A stretch of 42,850 nt of DNA, taken from the NCBI GenBank assembly GCA_030446685.1, contig JAUJMV010000008.1, positions 1 to 42,850 of the forward strand, given 5' to 3'. The stretch comes from Thermomicrobiales bacterium (lineage in GTDB: Bacteria > Chloroflexota > Chloroflexia > Thermomicrobiales > CADCWN01). Positions 16,441 to 22,948 of this stretch are shown here, piece after piece. The notes under the pieces are model-generated. The model was not told where the DNA came from. It ran no database searches and saw nothing but the letters and a program-made list of their open reading frames with translations. Position numbers and translations under genes: made by a program. Within the stretch, counting starts at the first letter, position 1. Each line of letters starts with the position of its first letter.

Positions 16441-17424
16441 TCACCCCCGGCGCGGGATCTCGACCGCCTCCCGCCCTCCGCCCTCCGCCCCCTGCCGTCC
16501 CGTTCCGTGTTCCGGCGCTTGTCCCCGAAGGGGACTCGCCGCCCCGCGTTCCCCCGCGGCCAGGGCGAAGACGCCGCCGAGGATTAGCCCCGCGCCGAGC
16601 AGTTGCGGCGGGCGCAGGAATTGGCCCAGGACGACCGCCGCCAGCGCGATCGCCACCACCGGCTCGAAGGTGGCGACGATCGACGCGGTGCTCGACGGCA
16701 GTTCCCGCAGCGCCAGCGTGTAGAGGCCGAGCGGCAGCAGCGTGATCAGGACGCCCGCGACGGCGGCGGTCAGCAGCAGGGTCCGGCCGCCCGGCAAGGC
16801 CGAGCCGACGGCGAGTTGCACCGGCAGTAAGCCGAGCAGGCCGAAGCCGAGCGCGTAGACCAGCAGGGTCAGCGGGTGGTGGCGGCGCAGCGCCGACTTG
16901 CCGAGCAGGCTCTGCGCGCCGTAGGTGAGCGCCGAGAGGAGGCCGAGCGCGATGCCGGCCCAGCTCGCGCCCCCCGCCCCCCGCCAGGGCTCGACGACCA
17001 GCGCCGCGCCGAAGAGGCACAGCCCCAGCGCCAGCGCCTTACGCCGGGTGATCCGCTCCCCGAGGCAGAGCGCCGCCGCCCCGGTGACGAAGGCCGGCGC
17101 GAGGTAGAGCAGCACCGTCCCGACCGCCACGCCGGTCAGCGCGAAGGCGTAGATTAGCGCGACATAGAAGAGGCTGATGGTGATCAGCCCGAAGAGCGCC
17201 AGGAACGGCAGATCGCGCGCCCGCACCCGCAGCAGGTCGCGGCGCGCGACGAGCCCGAACGCCAGCAGCAGGCCGAAGGCGACGGCTGCGCGCAGGGTGA
17301 CCAGCGTGACCGGGTGGATGGCGACCCCGTCGAGGATCAGCGCATAGGCGACGCCGATCGTCCCCCAGCAGGCCGCCGCCCCCAGGACGAGCAGGTAGGG
17401 CCGCAGCCCGTGGTGCTCTTTCAT
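16441..17424 (-). CDS. EamA/DMT family permease
   Basis: Ten-helix drug/metabolite transporter of 327 residues in the cytoplasmic membrane, made of two EamA repeats. Repeat 1 runs from LLVLGAAACWGTIGVAYALIL to about residue 140 and ends with LYLAPAFVTGAAALCLGE. Repeat 2 starts near GIALGLLSALTYGAQSLLG and ends LPSSTASIVATFEPVVAIALA and GAGLILGG. These are standard EamA signatures. Substrate cannot be predicted. It lies on the same strand as the OCD-family gene upstream, with a repeat between. The charged C-terminal tail is encoded partly by a CGCCCTC heptad array. Confidence 0.88.
   Translation of the reverse strand: MKEHHGLRPYLLVLGAAACWGTIGVAYALILDGVAIHPVTLVTLRAAVAFGLLLAFGLVARRDLLRVRARDLPFLALFGLITISLFYVALIYAFALTGVAVGTVLLYLAPAFVTGAAALCLGERITRRKALALGLCLFGAALVVEPWRGAGGASWAGIALGLLSALTYGAQSLLGKSALRRHHPLTLLVYALGFGLLGLLPVQLAVGSALPGGRTLLLTAAVAGVLITLLPLGLYTLALRELPSSTASIVATFEPVVAIALAAVVLGQFLRPPQLLGAGLILGGVFALAAGERGAASPLRGQAPEHGTGRQGAEGGGREAVEIPRRG
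16467..16505. repeat. Heptad repeat array, CGCCCTC family
   Basis: Units CGCCCTC, CGCCCTC, CGCCCCC, TGCCGTC follow a 7-bp period inside the 3' end of the EamA gene. The same family occurs at 27686 and 34247. Confidence 0.55.
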
Positions 17425-17446
17425 CGTATTGCCCGGAGACGATCCT

Positions 17447-17573
17447 TACCACAAAGACACGGAGGCCACAAAGGACACAAAGAGGAGAAGGATTTGGGCA
17501 GTTGCATCCGACGCTACCTCGTTCGGTGGACCATTTCTGTGATCGTTGTGGTCTCTGTGCCTCTGTGGTTATA
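17447..17573. repeat. CACAAAG/CACAGAGG-type inverted repeat
   Basis: The left part (17447-17486) has repeated CCACAAAG and ACACAAAG units of about 9 bp. The right part (17531-17573) has the complementary TTGTGGTCTCTGTGCCTC. It is related to the repeat at 2701-2810. Its edge supplies the TAA stop of the OCD-family gene. Confidence 0.7.
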
Positions 17574-18564
17574 GCTCGACGCGCTGGCCGCGCCCGGTCG
17601 CCTCGGCCCGTTCGACCGCGAAGCGCGCGACCGCGATGTCCTGCACCGCGTTGCCGACCGACTTGAAGAGGGTGATCTCCTCCGGCCCCGTCCGGCCCGG
17701 CCGGTCGCCGGCGACGACCTGGCCCAGCTCGGTCTCCAGGGCATCGCGCGCGATCAACCCGTCGCGCAGCGGGATGACGAGATCGCCCGCCTCGTGCAGC
17801 GCCGCCTCGACCGCGTCCACCACCACCCGCGCGCGCGCCACCGTCGCCGCCGGGATCTCCTGCATCGCCGGGGTGTAGGCCCCGACGGCGTTGATGTGCG
17901 CGCCGGGCCGCACCCAGGCGTCCTCGAAGACCGGGGTGGGGGAACTGGTGGCGGTGCAGATCACGTCGGCGGCGCCGGTCGCCTCCGCCAGCCCGCCGAG
18001 CGGCACGATCGCCGCCCGCCGCCCGATCGCCGGCAGTTCCTCGCGCAGCCGGGCGGCCAGCCGCTCCGCCCGCGCCGGCGTGCGCGAGGCGATCAGCACG
18101 CGCGCGAGCGCCGGGCGCGCGGTGCAGACCGCCCAGATCTGGGTGAACGCCTGCGCCCCCGCCCCGATGCAGAGCAGCGTCGCGGCGTCCTCGCGCGCCA
18201 GCAGTTCGGTCGCCTTGCCCGAGACCGCGCCGGTCCGCAGCGCGGTCAGGAAGGTCCCGTCGAGCAGCGCCAGCGGCCGGCCGGTCTCGGCGTCGAGCAG
18301 CGCCACCAGCGCCAGGATCGTCGGCAGGCCGCGCGCCGCGTTGGTCGGGTAAACCGACACCACCTTCAGCCCCAGCCCGCCGAGCGCCGGCACCGCCGCC
18401 GGCATGAAGAGGGTGTCGCTGCCGCGCGCCGCGTCGTGGAGCGGCGTCCGCAGCGGCGACATGGCGCGCCCCGCCGACAGCTCGGCGAACGCCACCCCCA
18501 TCAGCCGGATCGCCTCGGCCATCGGCACGGTCGCGCGCACGTCGGCCGCGGTGAGCACGAGCAT
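17569..18564 (-). CDS. Ornithine cyclodeaminase / mu-crystallin family protein
   Basis: NAD(P)-binding enzyme of 331 residues. Relatives convert ornithine to proline or act as alanine dehydrogenase or ketimine reductase. Residues 1-120 form the substrate domain with LKVVSVYPTNAARGLPTI and GTFLTALRTGAVSGKAT (Lys/Arg/Thr typical of the family). The Rossmann motif is CIGAGAQAFTQIWAVC, followed by RVLIASRTPARAERLA, DVICTATSSPTPVF and GAHINAVGAYTPAMQEI. ATG at 18564 follows GGAGGTG. It lies on the same strand as a small unknown gene and a DAO-family oxidase, suggesting amino- or imino-acid catabolism. The exact substrate is open. Confidence 0.9.
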   Translation of the reverse strand: MLVLTAADVRATVPMAEAIRLMGVAFAELSAGRAMSPLRTPLHDAARGSDTLFMPAAVPALGGLGLKVVSVYPTNAARGLPTILALVALLDAETGRPLALLDGTFLTALRTGAVSGKATELLAREDAATLLCIGAGAQAFTQIWAVCTARPALARVLIASRTPARAERLAARLREELPAIGRRAAIVPLGGLAEATGAADVICTATSSPTPVFEDAWVRPGAHINAVGAYTPAMQEIPAATVARARVVVDAVEAALHEAGDLVIPLRDGLIARDALETELGQVVAGDRPGRTGPEEITLFKSVGNAVQDIAVARFAVERAEATGRGQRVEL

Positions 18565-18587
18565 CGGTGTACACCTCCGTGTTTCGA

Positions 18588-18655
18588 GGAGCGACGAGCG
18601 TGCAGGGGTAATCATGCCCCTGCTCATTGGGCCGGGGCGTCTCGCTCGTCGCTCC
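18588..18655. repeat. Inverted repeat, GGAGCGACGAGCG arms
   Basis: Perfect 13-bp arms at 18588-18600 and 18643-18655 enclose a smaller CAGGGG/CCCCTG hairpin. It lies between the OCD-family gene and the small gene upstream and encodes that gene's C-terminus. Confidence 0.65.
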
Positions 18656-19049
18656 GCGCCCTTCGCTCCGCGTCCCACGCGCGCAGCCGCGCCAGCACCT
18701 GCGGCCAGGGGGGCGGGTCGAGCGCCGCGTTGGCTTCCAGCTCGCGCAGCTCGGCGGTCGCCTCGTCGCGCTGGTTGCGCCAGCCTTCGGACAGGTAGCG
18801 CACGGTCTTCGGATTGTGCCCGGCCAGCAGCCGGTCGTAGCTGCGGACGCGCGCCTCCACCGCCCGCCGCCGCCCGCGCAGGTAGACCTTGCGGTAGACG
18901 TCTTCGACGAGCCACGGGTGGCGCCCCAAGTAGCGCGTCGCCAGGGCCTCGACCCCGACCTGGTCGTCGTCCGCCAGCGCCTCGCGCAGCCGCCGCGCGA
19001 AGTCCGCCAGGATCGCCGCGCGCTGCAAGGTTTGGCCGTACTGCTCCAT
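18624..19049 (-). CDS. Hypothetical protein, 141 aa
   Basis: Not recognised. ATG at 19049 has a good AAGGAGCGACA ribosome site. The protein is all-helical by composition, soluble and charged: ILADFARRLREALADDDQVG, RYLGRHPWLVEDVYRKVYL and EARVRSYDRLLAGHNPKTVR. A Trp/Arg-rich middle (YLSEGWRNQRDEATAELREL) precedes a Pro-rich segment. There is no signal peptide or membrane helix. It sits between the oxidase and OCD-family genes on the same strand. The last dozen residues come from the adjoining repeat. Confidence 0.65.
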   Translation of the reverse strand: MEQYGQTLQRAAILADFARRLREALADDDQVGVEALATRYLGRHPWLVEDVYRKVYLRGRRRAVEARVRSYDRLLAGHNPKTVRYLSEGWRNQRDEATAELRELEANAALDPPPWPQVLARLRAWDAERRARSDERDAPAQ

Positions 19050-19068
19050 TGTCGCTCCTTCGTCGCGC

Positions 19069-19173
19069 GGTCGAAGGTCGGATTCGAGGACTTGCGAAAG
19101 CGCGGGCGAATGGCAAAGGCTCCCGCTCCCTGAAGCCCCGTGACCTTCGACCTTCGACCTTCGACCTTCGACC
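19069..19173. repeat. Heptad repeat hairpin, GACCTTC family
   Basis: GGTCGAAGGTCG at 19069-19080 faces four tandem GACCTTC-type units at 19142-19173. It separates the FAD oxidoreductase from the small downstream gene. Confidence 0.75.
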
Positions 19174-19182
19174 CCTCCCCCG

Positions 19183-20343
19183 TCACACCACGTACCGCTC
19201 GACGATCGGCTCGCCCTCGGCGAAGCGGGTGGGGCGGAGGGGGCGGATGTCGAGCGTAGTCGCCGCGCCGTCGAGGATCAGCTCGGCCAGCAGGAGGCCG
19301 GTCGCGGGGCTGTGCTGGAAGCCGTGGCCGCTGAAGCCGGTCGCGCAGTAGAAGCCTCCCAGGTGCGGGAAACCGCCGAGCAGCGCGTGGCCGTCGGGGG
19401 TCATCATGTAGAAGCCGGACCAGCCGCCGGCGATGCGCGCCCCGGTGAAGGCCGGCGCCCGCGCGCACGCCAGCCCGACGACGTGCTCCCCCCACGCCGG
19501 ATCGAGGTGTTTGGTCAGCCCCGGCGGCTCCGCCTCGTCCGACTTGCCGAGCCAGAAGCCCCCCTCGTGCGGGCGGAACCAGAGCCCGGAGCGGACGTCG
19601 ATCGTCAGCGGCGCGCGCGGCGGGATCGCGGCGAACGGCGCGGTGCGGAAGACCTGGCGGCAGACCGGCGCGGCCGGCAGCTCGAGCCCCGCCAGCGCCG
19701 CCACCTCGGCCGCCTGCGGCCCGGCGGCATCCACGACGATGGGGGCGGCGATCCGCCCGTTCTGAATGCCGACGCCCCGCACCCGGCCGCCCTCGACCAG
19801 CACCTCCGTCACCGGGCAGCCCTCGAAGACGCGGACGCCGCGCTCCTCCGCGCGCCGGGCGAAGGCCGCCGCGACCAGCGGGGGCCGCGCCCAGCCGTCG
19901 TCCGGGCAGAAGGTCGCGCCGAGCAGATCGTCCACGCGCAGGCCGGGGACCAGCTCGGCGGCCTCGCGCGGCGCCAGCCAGCGCACCGGCGCGCCCAGCT
20001 CGCGCTGCATCGCCAGGTTCGCCCGGAACTCCGCCGCGCTCGCCTCGTCGGACAGCAGGAAGAGGTAGCCCTGCCGGCGCGTCTCGATGTCCGCGCCGAG
20101 CCGCGCCGGGGCGTCGAGCAGGTAGGGCAGGCTGAGCTGGGTCAGCCGCACGTTGATCGGGGTGGAGAACTGCTGCCGGAAGCCGCCCGCCCCGTCCCCC
20201 GACGCCCCCTGCGCGATCCGGTTGCGCTCCAGCACGACCACGTCGGTGCAGCCGCGCGCCGCCAGGTGGTAGGCGATGCTCGTCCCCACCACCCCCGCAC
20301 CGATGATCACCACCTCCGCACTCTTGGGAATGATCTCAACCAT
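19183..20343 (-). CDS. FAD-dependent oxidoreductase (DAO family, sarcosine oxidase beta-like)
   Basis: Flavoprotein amine or amino-acid oxidase/dehydrogenase of 386 residues. The N-terminal dinucleotide-binding motif is VVIIGAGVVGTSIAYHLAARG (with Glu in VVLERN). SGDGAGGFRQQFS is a family flavin-contact segment. The middle VDAAGPQAAEVAALAG is the second FAD motif. The C-terminus FYCATGFSGHGFQHSPATG matches the conserved FAD-binding end of sarcosine oxidase beta and related DAO proteins. No sarcosine oxidase alpha, gamma or delta gene is adjacent, so it is probably a monomeric or hydrogen-cyanide-synthase-like relative. It is divergent from the amidohydrolase gene. Confidence 0.9.
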   Translation of the reverse strand: MVEIIPKSAEVVIIGAGVVGTSIAYHLAARGCTDVVVLERNRIAQGASGDGAGGFRQQFSTPINVRLTQLSLPYLLDAPARLGADIETRRQGYLFLLSDEASAAEFRANLAMQRELGAPVRWLAPREAAELVPGLRVDDLLGATFCPDDGWARPPLVAAAFARRAEERGVRVFEGCPVTEVLVEGGRVRGVGIQNGRIAAPIVVDAAGPQAAEVAALAGLELPAAPVCRQVFRTAPFAAIPPRAPLTIDVRSGLWFRPHEGGFWLGKSDEAEPPGLTKHLDPAWGEHVVGLACARAPAFTGARIAGGWSGFYMMTPDGHALLGGFPHLGGFYCATGFSGHGFQHSPATGLLLAELILDGAATTLDIRPLRPTRFAEGEPIVERYVV

Positions 20344-20433
20344 CGTGCCTCACCACGCCCCCGCCCGCCCGCGCCCCCATCCGGGCGATTATACCGCTCC
20401 CCGGCGGCGTGTCGCTGTCACCGCGCTGTGCCC

Positions 20434-20439
20434 TATAAT
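20434..20439 (+). promoter_or_regulatory. Candidate -10 element (TATAAT)
   Basis: A perfect TATAAT lies 74 bp before the amidohydrolase start, in the gap between divergent genes. No good -35 sequence is visible, so the promoter call is tentative. Confidence 0.35.
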
Positions 20440-20462
20440 CACCCTGCGATCGTCCACCACCT

Positions 20463-20489
20463 ACTCAGCACTCAGCACTCAGCACTCAC
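20463..20489. repeat. Heptad repeat array, ACTCAGC family
   Basis: Four tandem 7-bp ACTCAGC-type units lie just upstream of the amidohydrolase, followed by GCTGAGC, which can pair back. It may lie in the leader of that gene. Confidence 0.7.
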
Positions 20490-20512
20490 GGCTGAGCGGA
20501 GCGGAGCGCAGC

Positions 20513-21397
20513 GTGATCATCGACGCGCACACCCACCTCTTCCCGCCGGAGTTCATCCGCGACCGCGCGGCGCTGGCCGCGCGCGACCGCTGGTTCGGGC
20601 TGACCCACGGCGACGGGGGCGGGCCACGCCCGGCGCGGCTGGCGACGGCGGAGGAACTGGTCGCCAGCCTTGACGCCGCCGGGATCGACGGCGCCGCCGT
20701 CTGCGGCTGGCCCTGGCGCGACGGCGGTCTTTGCCGCGCACACAACGACTACCTGCTCGACGCGGCGCGGCGCTTCCCCGACCGCCTGCGCGCCCTCGCC
20801 ATCGTCGCGCCGCGCGACGGGGCCGCGGCGGTCGCGGAGGCGGCGCGCTGCCTGGCGGCCGGCGCGGCGGGGCTCGGCGAGCTGAACGCCGACGCGCAGG
20901 GCTTCGATCTCGCCGAGCCCGCGCCGCTGGCCGCGCTCGCCGCGCTGCTGCGCGAGTGGGGACGGCCGCTCCTGCTGCACGCCAGCGAGCCGCTCGGCCA
21001 CGACTATCCCGGCAAGGGAACGGCGACCCCCGACCGGCTGCTGCGCTTCCTGCTGGCCTACCCCGATCTGCGCGTCGTCGCCGCGCACTGGGGCGGCGGC
21101 CTGCCCTTCTACGAGCTGATGCCGGAGGTCGCCGCCGCCGCGCGCAACCTCTGGTACGACTCGGCCGCCTCGACCTACCTCTACCGCTTCGACGTCTTCC
21201 CGCGCGTCGCCGCGACCATCGGGCCGGGGCGCATCCTCTGGGGGACCGACTTCCCGCTGCTGCGCCAGGCCCCCTTCCTGCGCCGCACTCGCGAGTCGGG
21301 CCTGGACAGCGCGGCGCTCGCCGCGATCCTCGGCGACAACGCGCGGCGGCTCTATTGGCACGATACCGCACCGTCGGGAGCCAGGGTGGTACCATAG
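20513..21397 (+). CDS. Amidohydrolase family protein (Amidohydro_2 type)
   Basis: TIM-barrel metal-dependent hydrolase or decarboxylase of 294 residues. Metal-site motifs in order are DAHTHLFPPEF (His-x-His after strand 1), LLLHASEPLGHDY (strand 5 His), VVAAHWGGGLPFYELMPE (strand 6 His) and ILWGTDFPLL (strand 8 Asp). The region GLGELNADAQGFDLAEP resembles ACMSD/TIM-barrel decarboxylases. GTG at 20513 directly precedes the conserved IIDAHTH and is the best start; the ribosome site is weak. Substrate unknown. Confidence 0.88.
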   Translation: MIIDAHTHLFPPEFIRDRAALAARDRWFGLTHGDGGGPRPARLATAEELVASLDAAGIDGAAVCGWPWRDGGLCRAHNDYLLDAARRFPDRLRALAIVAPRDGAAAVAEAARCLAAGAAGLGELNADAQGFDLAEPAPLAALAALLREWGRPLLLHASEPLGHDYPGKGTATPDRLLRFLLAYPDLRVVAAHWGGGLPFYELMPEVAAAARNLWYDSAASTYLYRFDVFPRVAATIGPGRILWGTDFPLLRQAPFLRRTRESGLDSAALAAILGDNARRLYWHDTAPSGARVVP

Positions 21398-21423
21398 ACG
21401 CAACCGCGAAGAGAGGTGCGATC

Positions 21424-21711
21424 GTGACAACCGTGACCATTGATGTGCCGGACGATTTGCTCGCGCTGCTCGGGCAGTCGCGCCTCGCCACGCGCCCGCA
21501 AGCCGACCGGATCACGCTTGCCCTGGCGATTCAGCTCTGCCAGGAAGGTGTGATCTCGGTTGGCAAGGCCGCCGAGCTGGCCGGCGAGTCGCGCTGGGAC
21601 TTCGAGCAACTCCTGGTCGAGATGGGAATGCCGGTTGTGCGGTACGATGAATTCGAGGCGGAGCGCGATCGGCGTAATTGGGCGGCGTGGCAGCGGCAGC
21701 GCCTGCCCTGA
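21424..21711 (+). CDS. UPF0175 family antitoxin-like protein
   Basis: Small DNA-binding-type protein of 95 residues. The pattern TIDVPDDLLALLG, followed by RITLALAIQLCQEGVISVGKAAELAGESRWDFEQLLVEMG, is typical of UPF0175, which commonly pairs with DUF3368/PIN toxins. The second half forms an HTH-like helix pair. GTG at 21424 follows GAGAGG. It overlaps the next gene by about 25 bp, as in toxin-antitoxin pairs. It is probably the antitoxin and autoregulator. Confidence 0.85.
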   Translation: MTTVTIDVPDDLLALLGQSRLATRPQADRITLALAIQLCQEGVISVGKAAELAGESRWDFEQLLVEMGMPVVRYDEFEAERDRRNWAAWQRQRLP

Positions 21712-22201
21712 TCGTCGTCGCGGATGCCGGCCCGATCATCCACCTCTCCTGGCTGGATCGCCTGGATCTGCTCGACGCCATGTTCCAGGACGTGCTTATC
21801 CCTGAGGTGGTGCAGCGGGAACTGCTGCCGCCGGGGAGGGTCTTGCCCGGCGCGGATGCCGTCGCCCTCGCCCTCCGCGCCGGGCGACTGCGCGTTCGGC
21901 CAGTTCAGGATCGGGCGCGAGTTGCTCTGCTGCGTGCGAACATTGACCTGGTGAGGCGGAAGCCCTCGCCCTCAGCGAAGAAGTCGGGGCCGGGTTAGTC
22001 CTCCTTGACGATCGGCGGGCGCGAGACGTGGCCGAGCGCCTGGGGCTGCGGTTCATCGGCACCATCGGCCTGCTGCGGCAAGCGCGCTGGCAGGGACTCG
22101 TGCCGGCGGCCTATCCACTGCTGGTTGAGCTTCGACGGCGCGGCTTCTGGGTGGGCGATTCCCTGCTTGAGGAAATACGGCGCGATGAAGAGCGGGAATG
22201 A
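21687..22201 (+). CDS. DUF3368/PIN-like toxin (one frameshift)
   Basis: Putative RNase toxin of the PIN-like fold. The N-terminus IVVADAGPIIHLSWLDRLDLL has the first acidic residue and the Asp-x-Gly-Pro-Ile motif of DUF3368. Next come VLIPEVVQREL, then after a frame change near 21948 EAEALALSEEVGAGLVLLDDRRARDVAERLGLRFIGTIGLL, which holds the second and third acidic sites (Glu in EAEAL, Asp-Asp in LLDDRRAR). It ends with RRRGFWVGDSLLEEI. Repaired length is about 171 residues, normal for the family. The start at GTG 21687 overlaps the antitoxin gene. Without the repair the catalytic half would be missing. Confidence 0.78.
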
Positions 22202-22280
22202 CCCAGAAGCCGGGCGACCGGGAGGATCGCGTCCGCGATCGTATCGGTACGGACGAGTCCGCCCGACAGGAAGGCACGGG

Positions 22281-22817
22281 ATGATCGTCTTTCTCAACGG
22301 GGCGTTCGGGGTGGGCAAGACAACTCTCGCGGAGCGGCTGGTCGCGCGCCTCCCCAACAGCCTGCTCTACGACGCGGAGGAGGTCGGGTACTTCCTGGGC
22401 AAGATCGTCGCCCCGATCGACCGGCCGGACGACTTCCAGCACCTGCCGATGTGGCGCAGCCTGACCGTGACGACCGCGCACCTGCTCCGGCAGACCTACG
22501 GCCGCACGCTGGTGATGCCGATGACGATCTGGCACCGCCCCTACTTCGACGAGGTGCTGGGCGGGCTGCGCGCGGGCGACCCCGAGGTCTACCACTTCAG
22601 CCTGACCGCCACGGCGGGGACACTGGCGGAACGCCTGCGGCGGCGCGGCGACTCCCCCGAGGTCTTTGCCTGGTGCTGGGCGCGCGCGGAGCGATGCATC
22701 GCCGCCTTCCAGGACCCGGTCTTCGCCGTCCAGATCCCCACCGACGGGAAAACGCCGGGCGAACTGACGGCGGAGATCCTGGCGCGGCTGCCCCCGACGG
22801 CCGGGGGTGGGCGATAG
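22281..22817 (+). CDS. P-loop kinase/ATPase, TmrB-like
   Basis: Small AAA/kinase-like NTPase of 178 residues. Walker A is NGAFGVGKTTLAERL (residues about 6-20), followed by LLYDAEEVGYFLGKI, HLPMWRSLTVTTAHLL, TLVMPMTIWHRPYFDEVL and a lid region LAERLRRRGDSPEVFAWC. The combination resembles the tunicamycin-resistance ATP-binding protein TmrB and related nucleoside kinases. ATG at 22281 follows GGAAGGCACGGG. Whether it gives resistance cannot be told. It lies 80 bp after the toxin gene. Confidence 0.75.
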   Translation: MIVFLNGAFGVGKTTLAERLVARLPNSLLYDAEEVGYFLGKIVAPIDRPDDFQHLPMWRSLTVTTAHLLRQTYGRTLVMPMTIWHRPYFDEVLGGLRAGDPEVYHFSLTATAGTLAERLRRRGDSPEVFAWCWARAERCIAAFQDPVFAVQIPTDGKTPGELTAEILARLPPTAGGGR

Positions 22818-22822
22818 CTCAC

Positions 22823-22851
22823 TTGTGTACGTACACCTCGCGTGCTACACT
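22823..22851 (+). promoter_or_regulatory. Candidate sigma-70 promoter of dcd
   Basis: TTGTGT and TACACT are separated by 17 bp, with a TGC extended -10. The palindrome TGTACGTACA overlaps the -35 region and could be an operator. The dcd start is about 98 bp downstream. Confidence 0.55.
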
Positions 22852-22948
22852 CCGTGTGCGAGTACGGCGTTGACGGAAACCGCTTAGGGGCAGTCGGCGG
22901 CCGCGGCGCCCCTGCCGCGAGCGGATTGAGCGATAGGCGGAGCGAACA

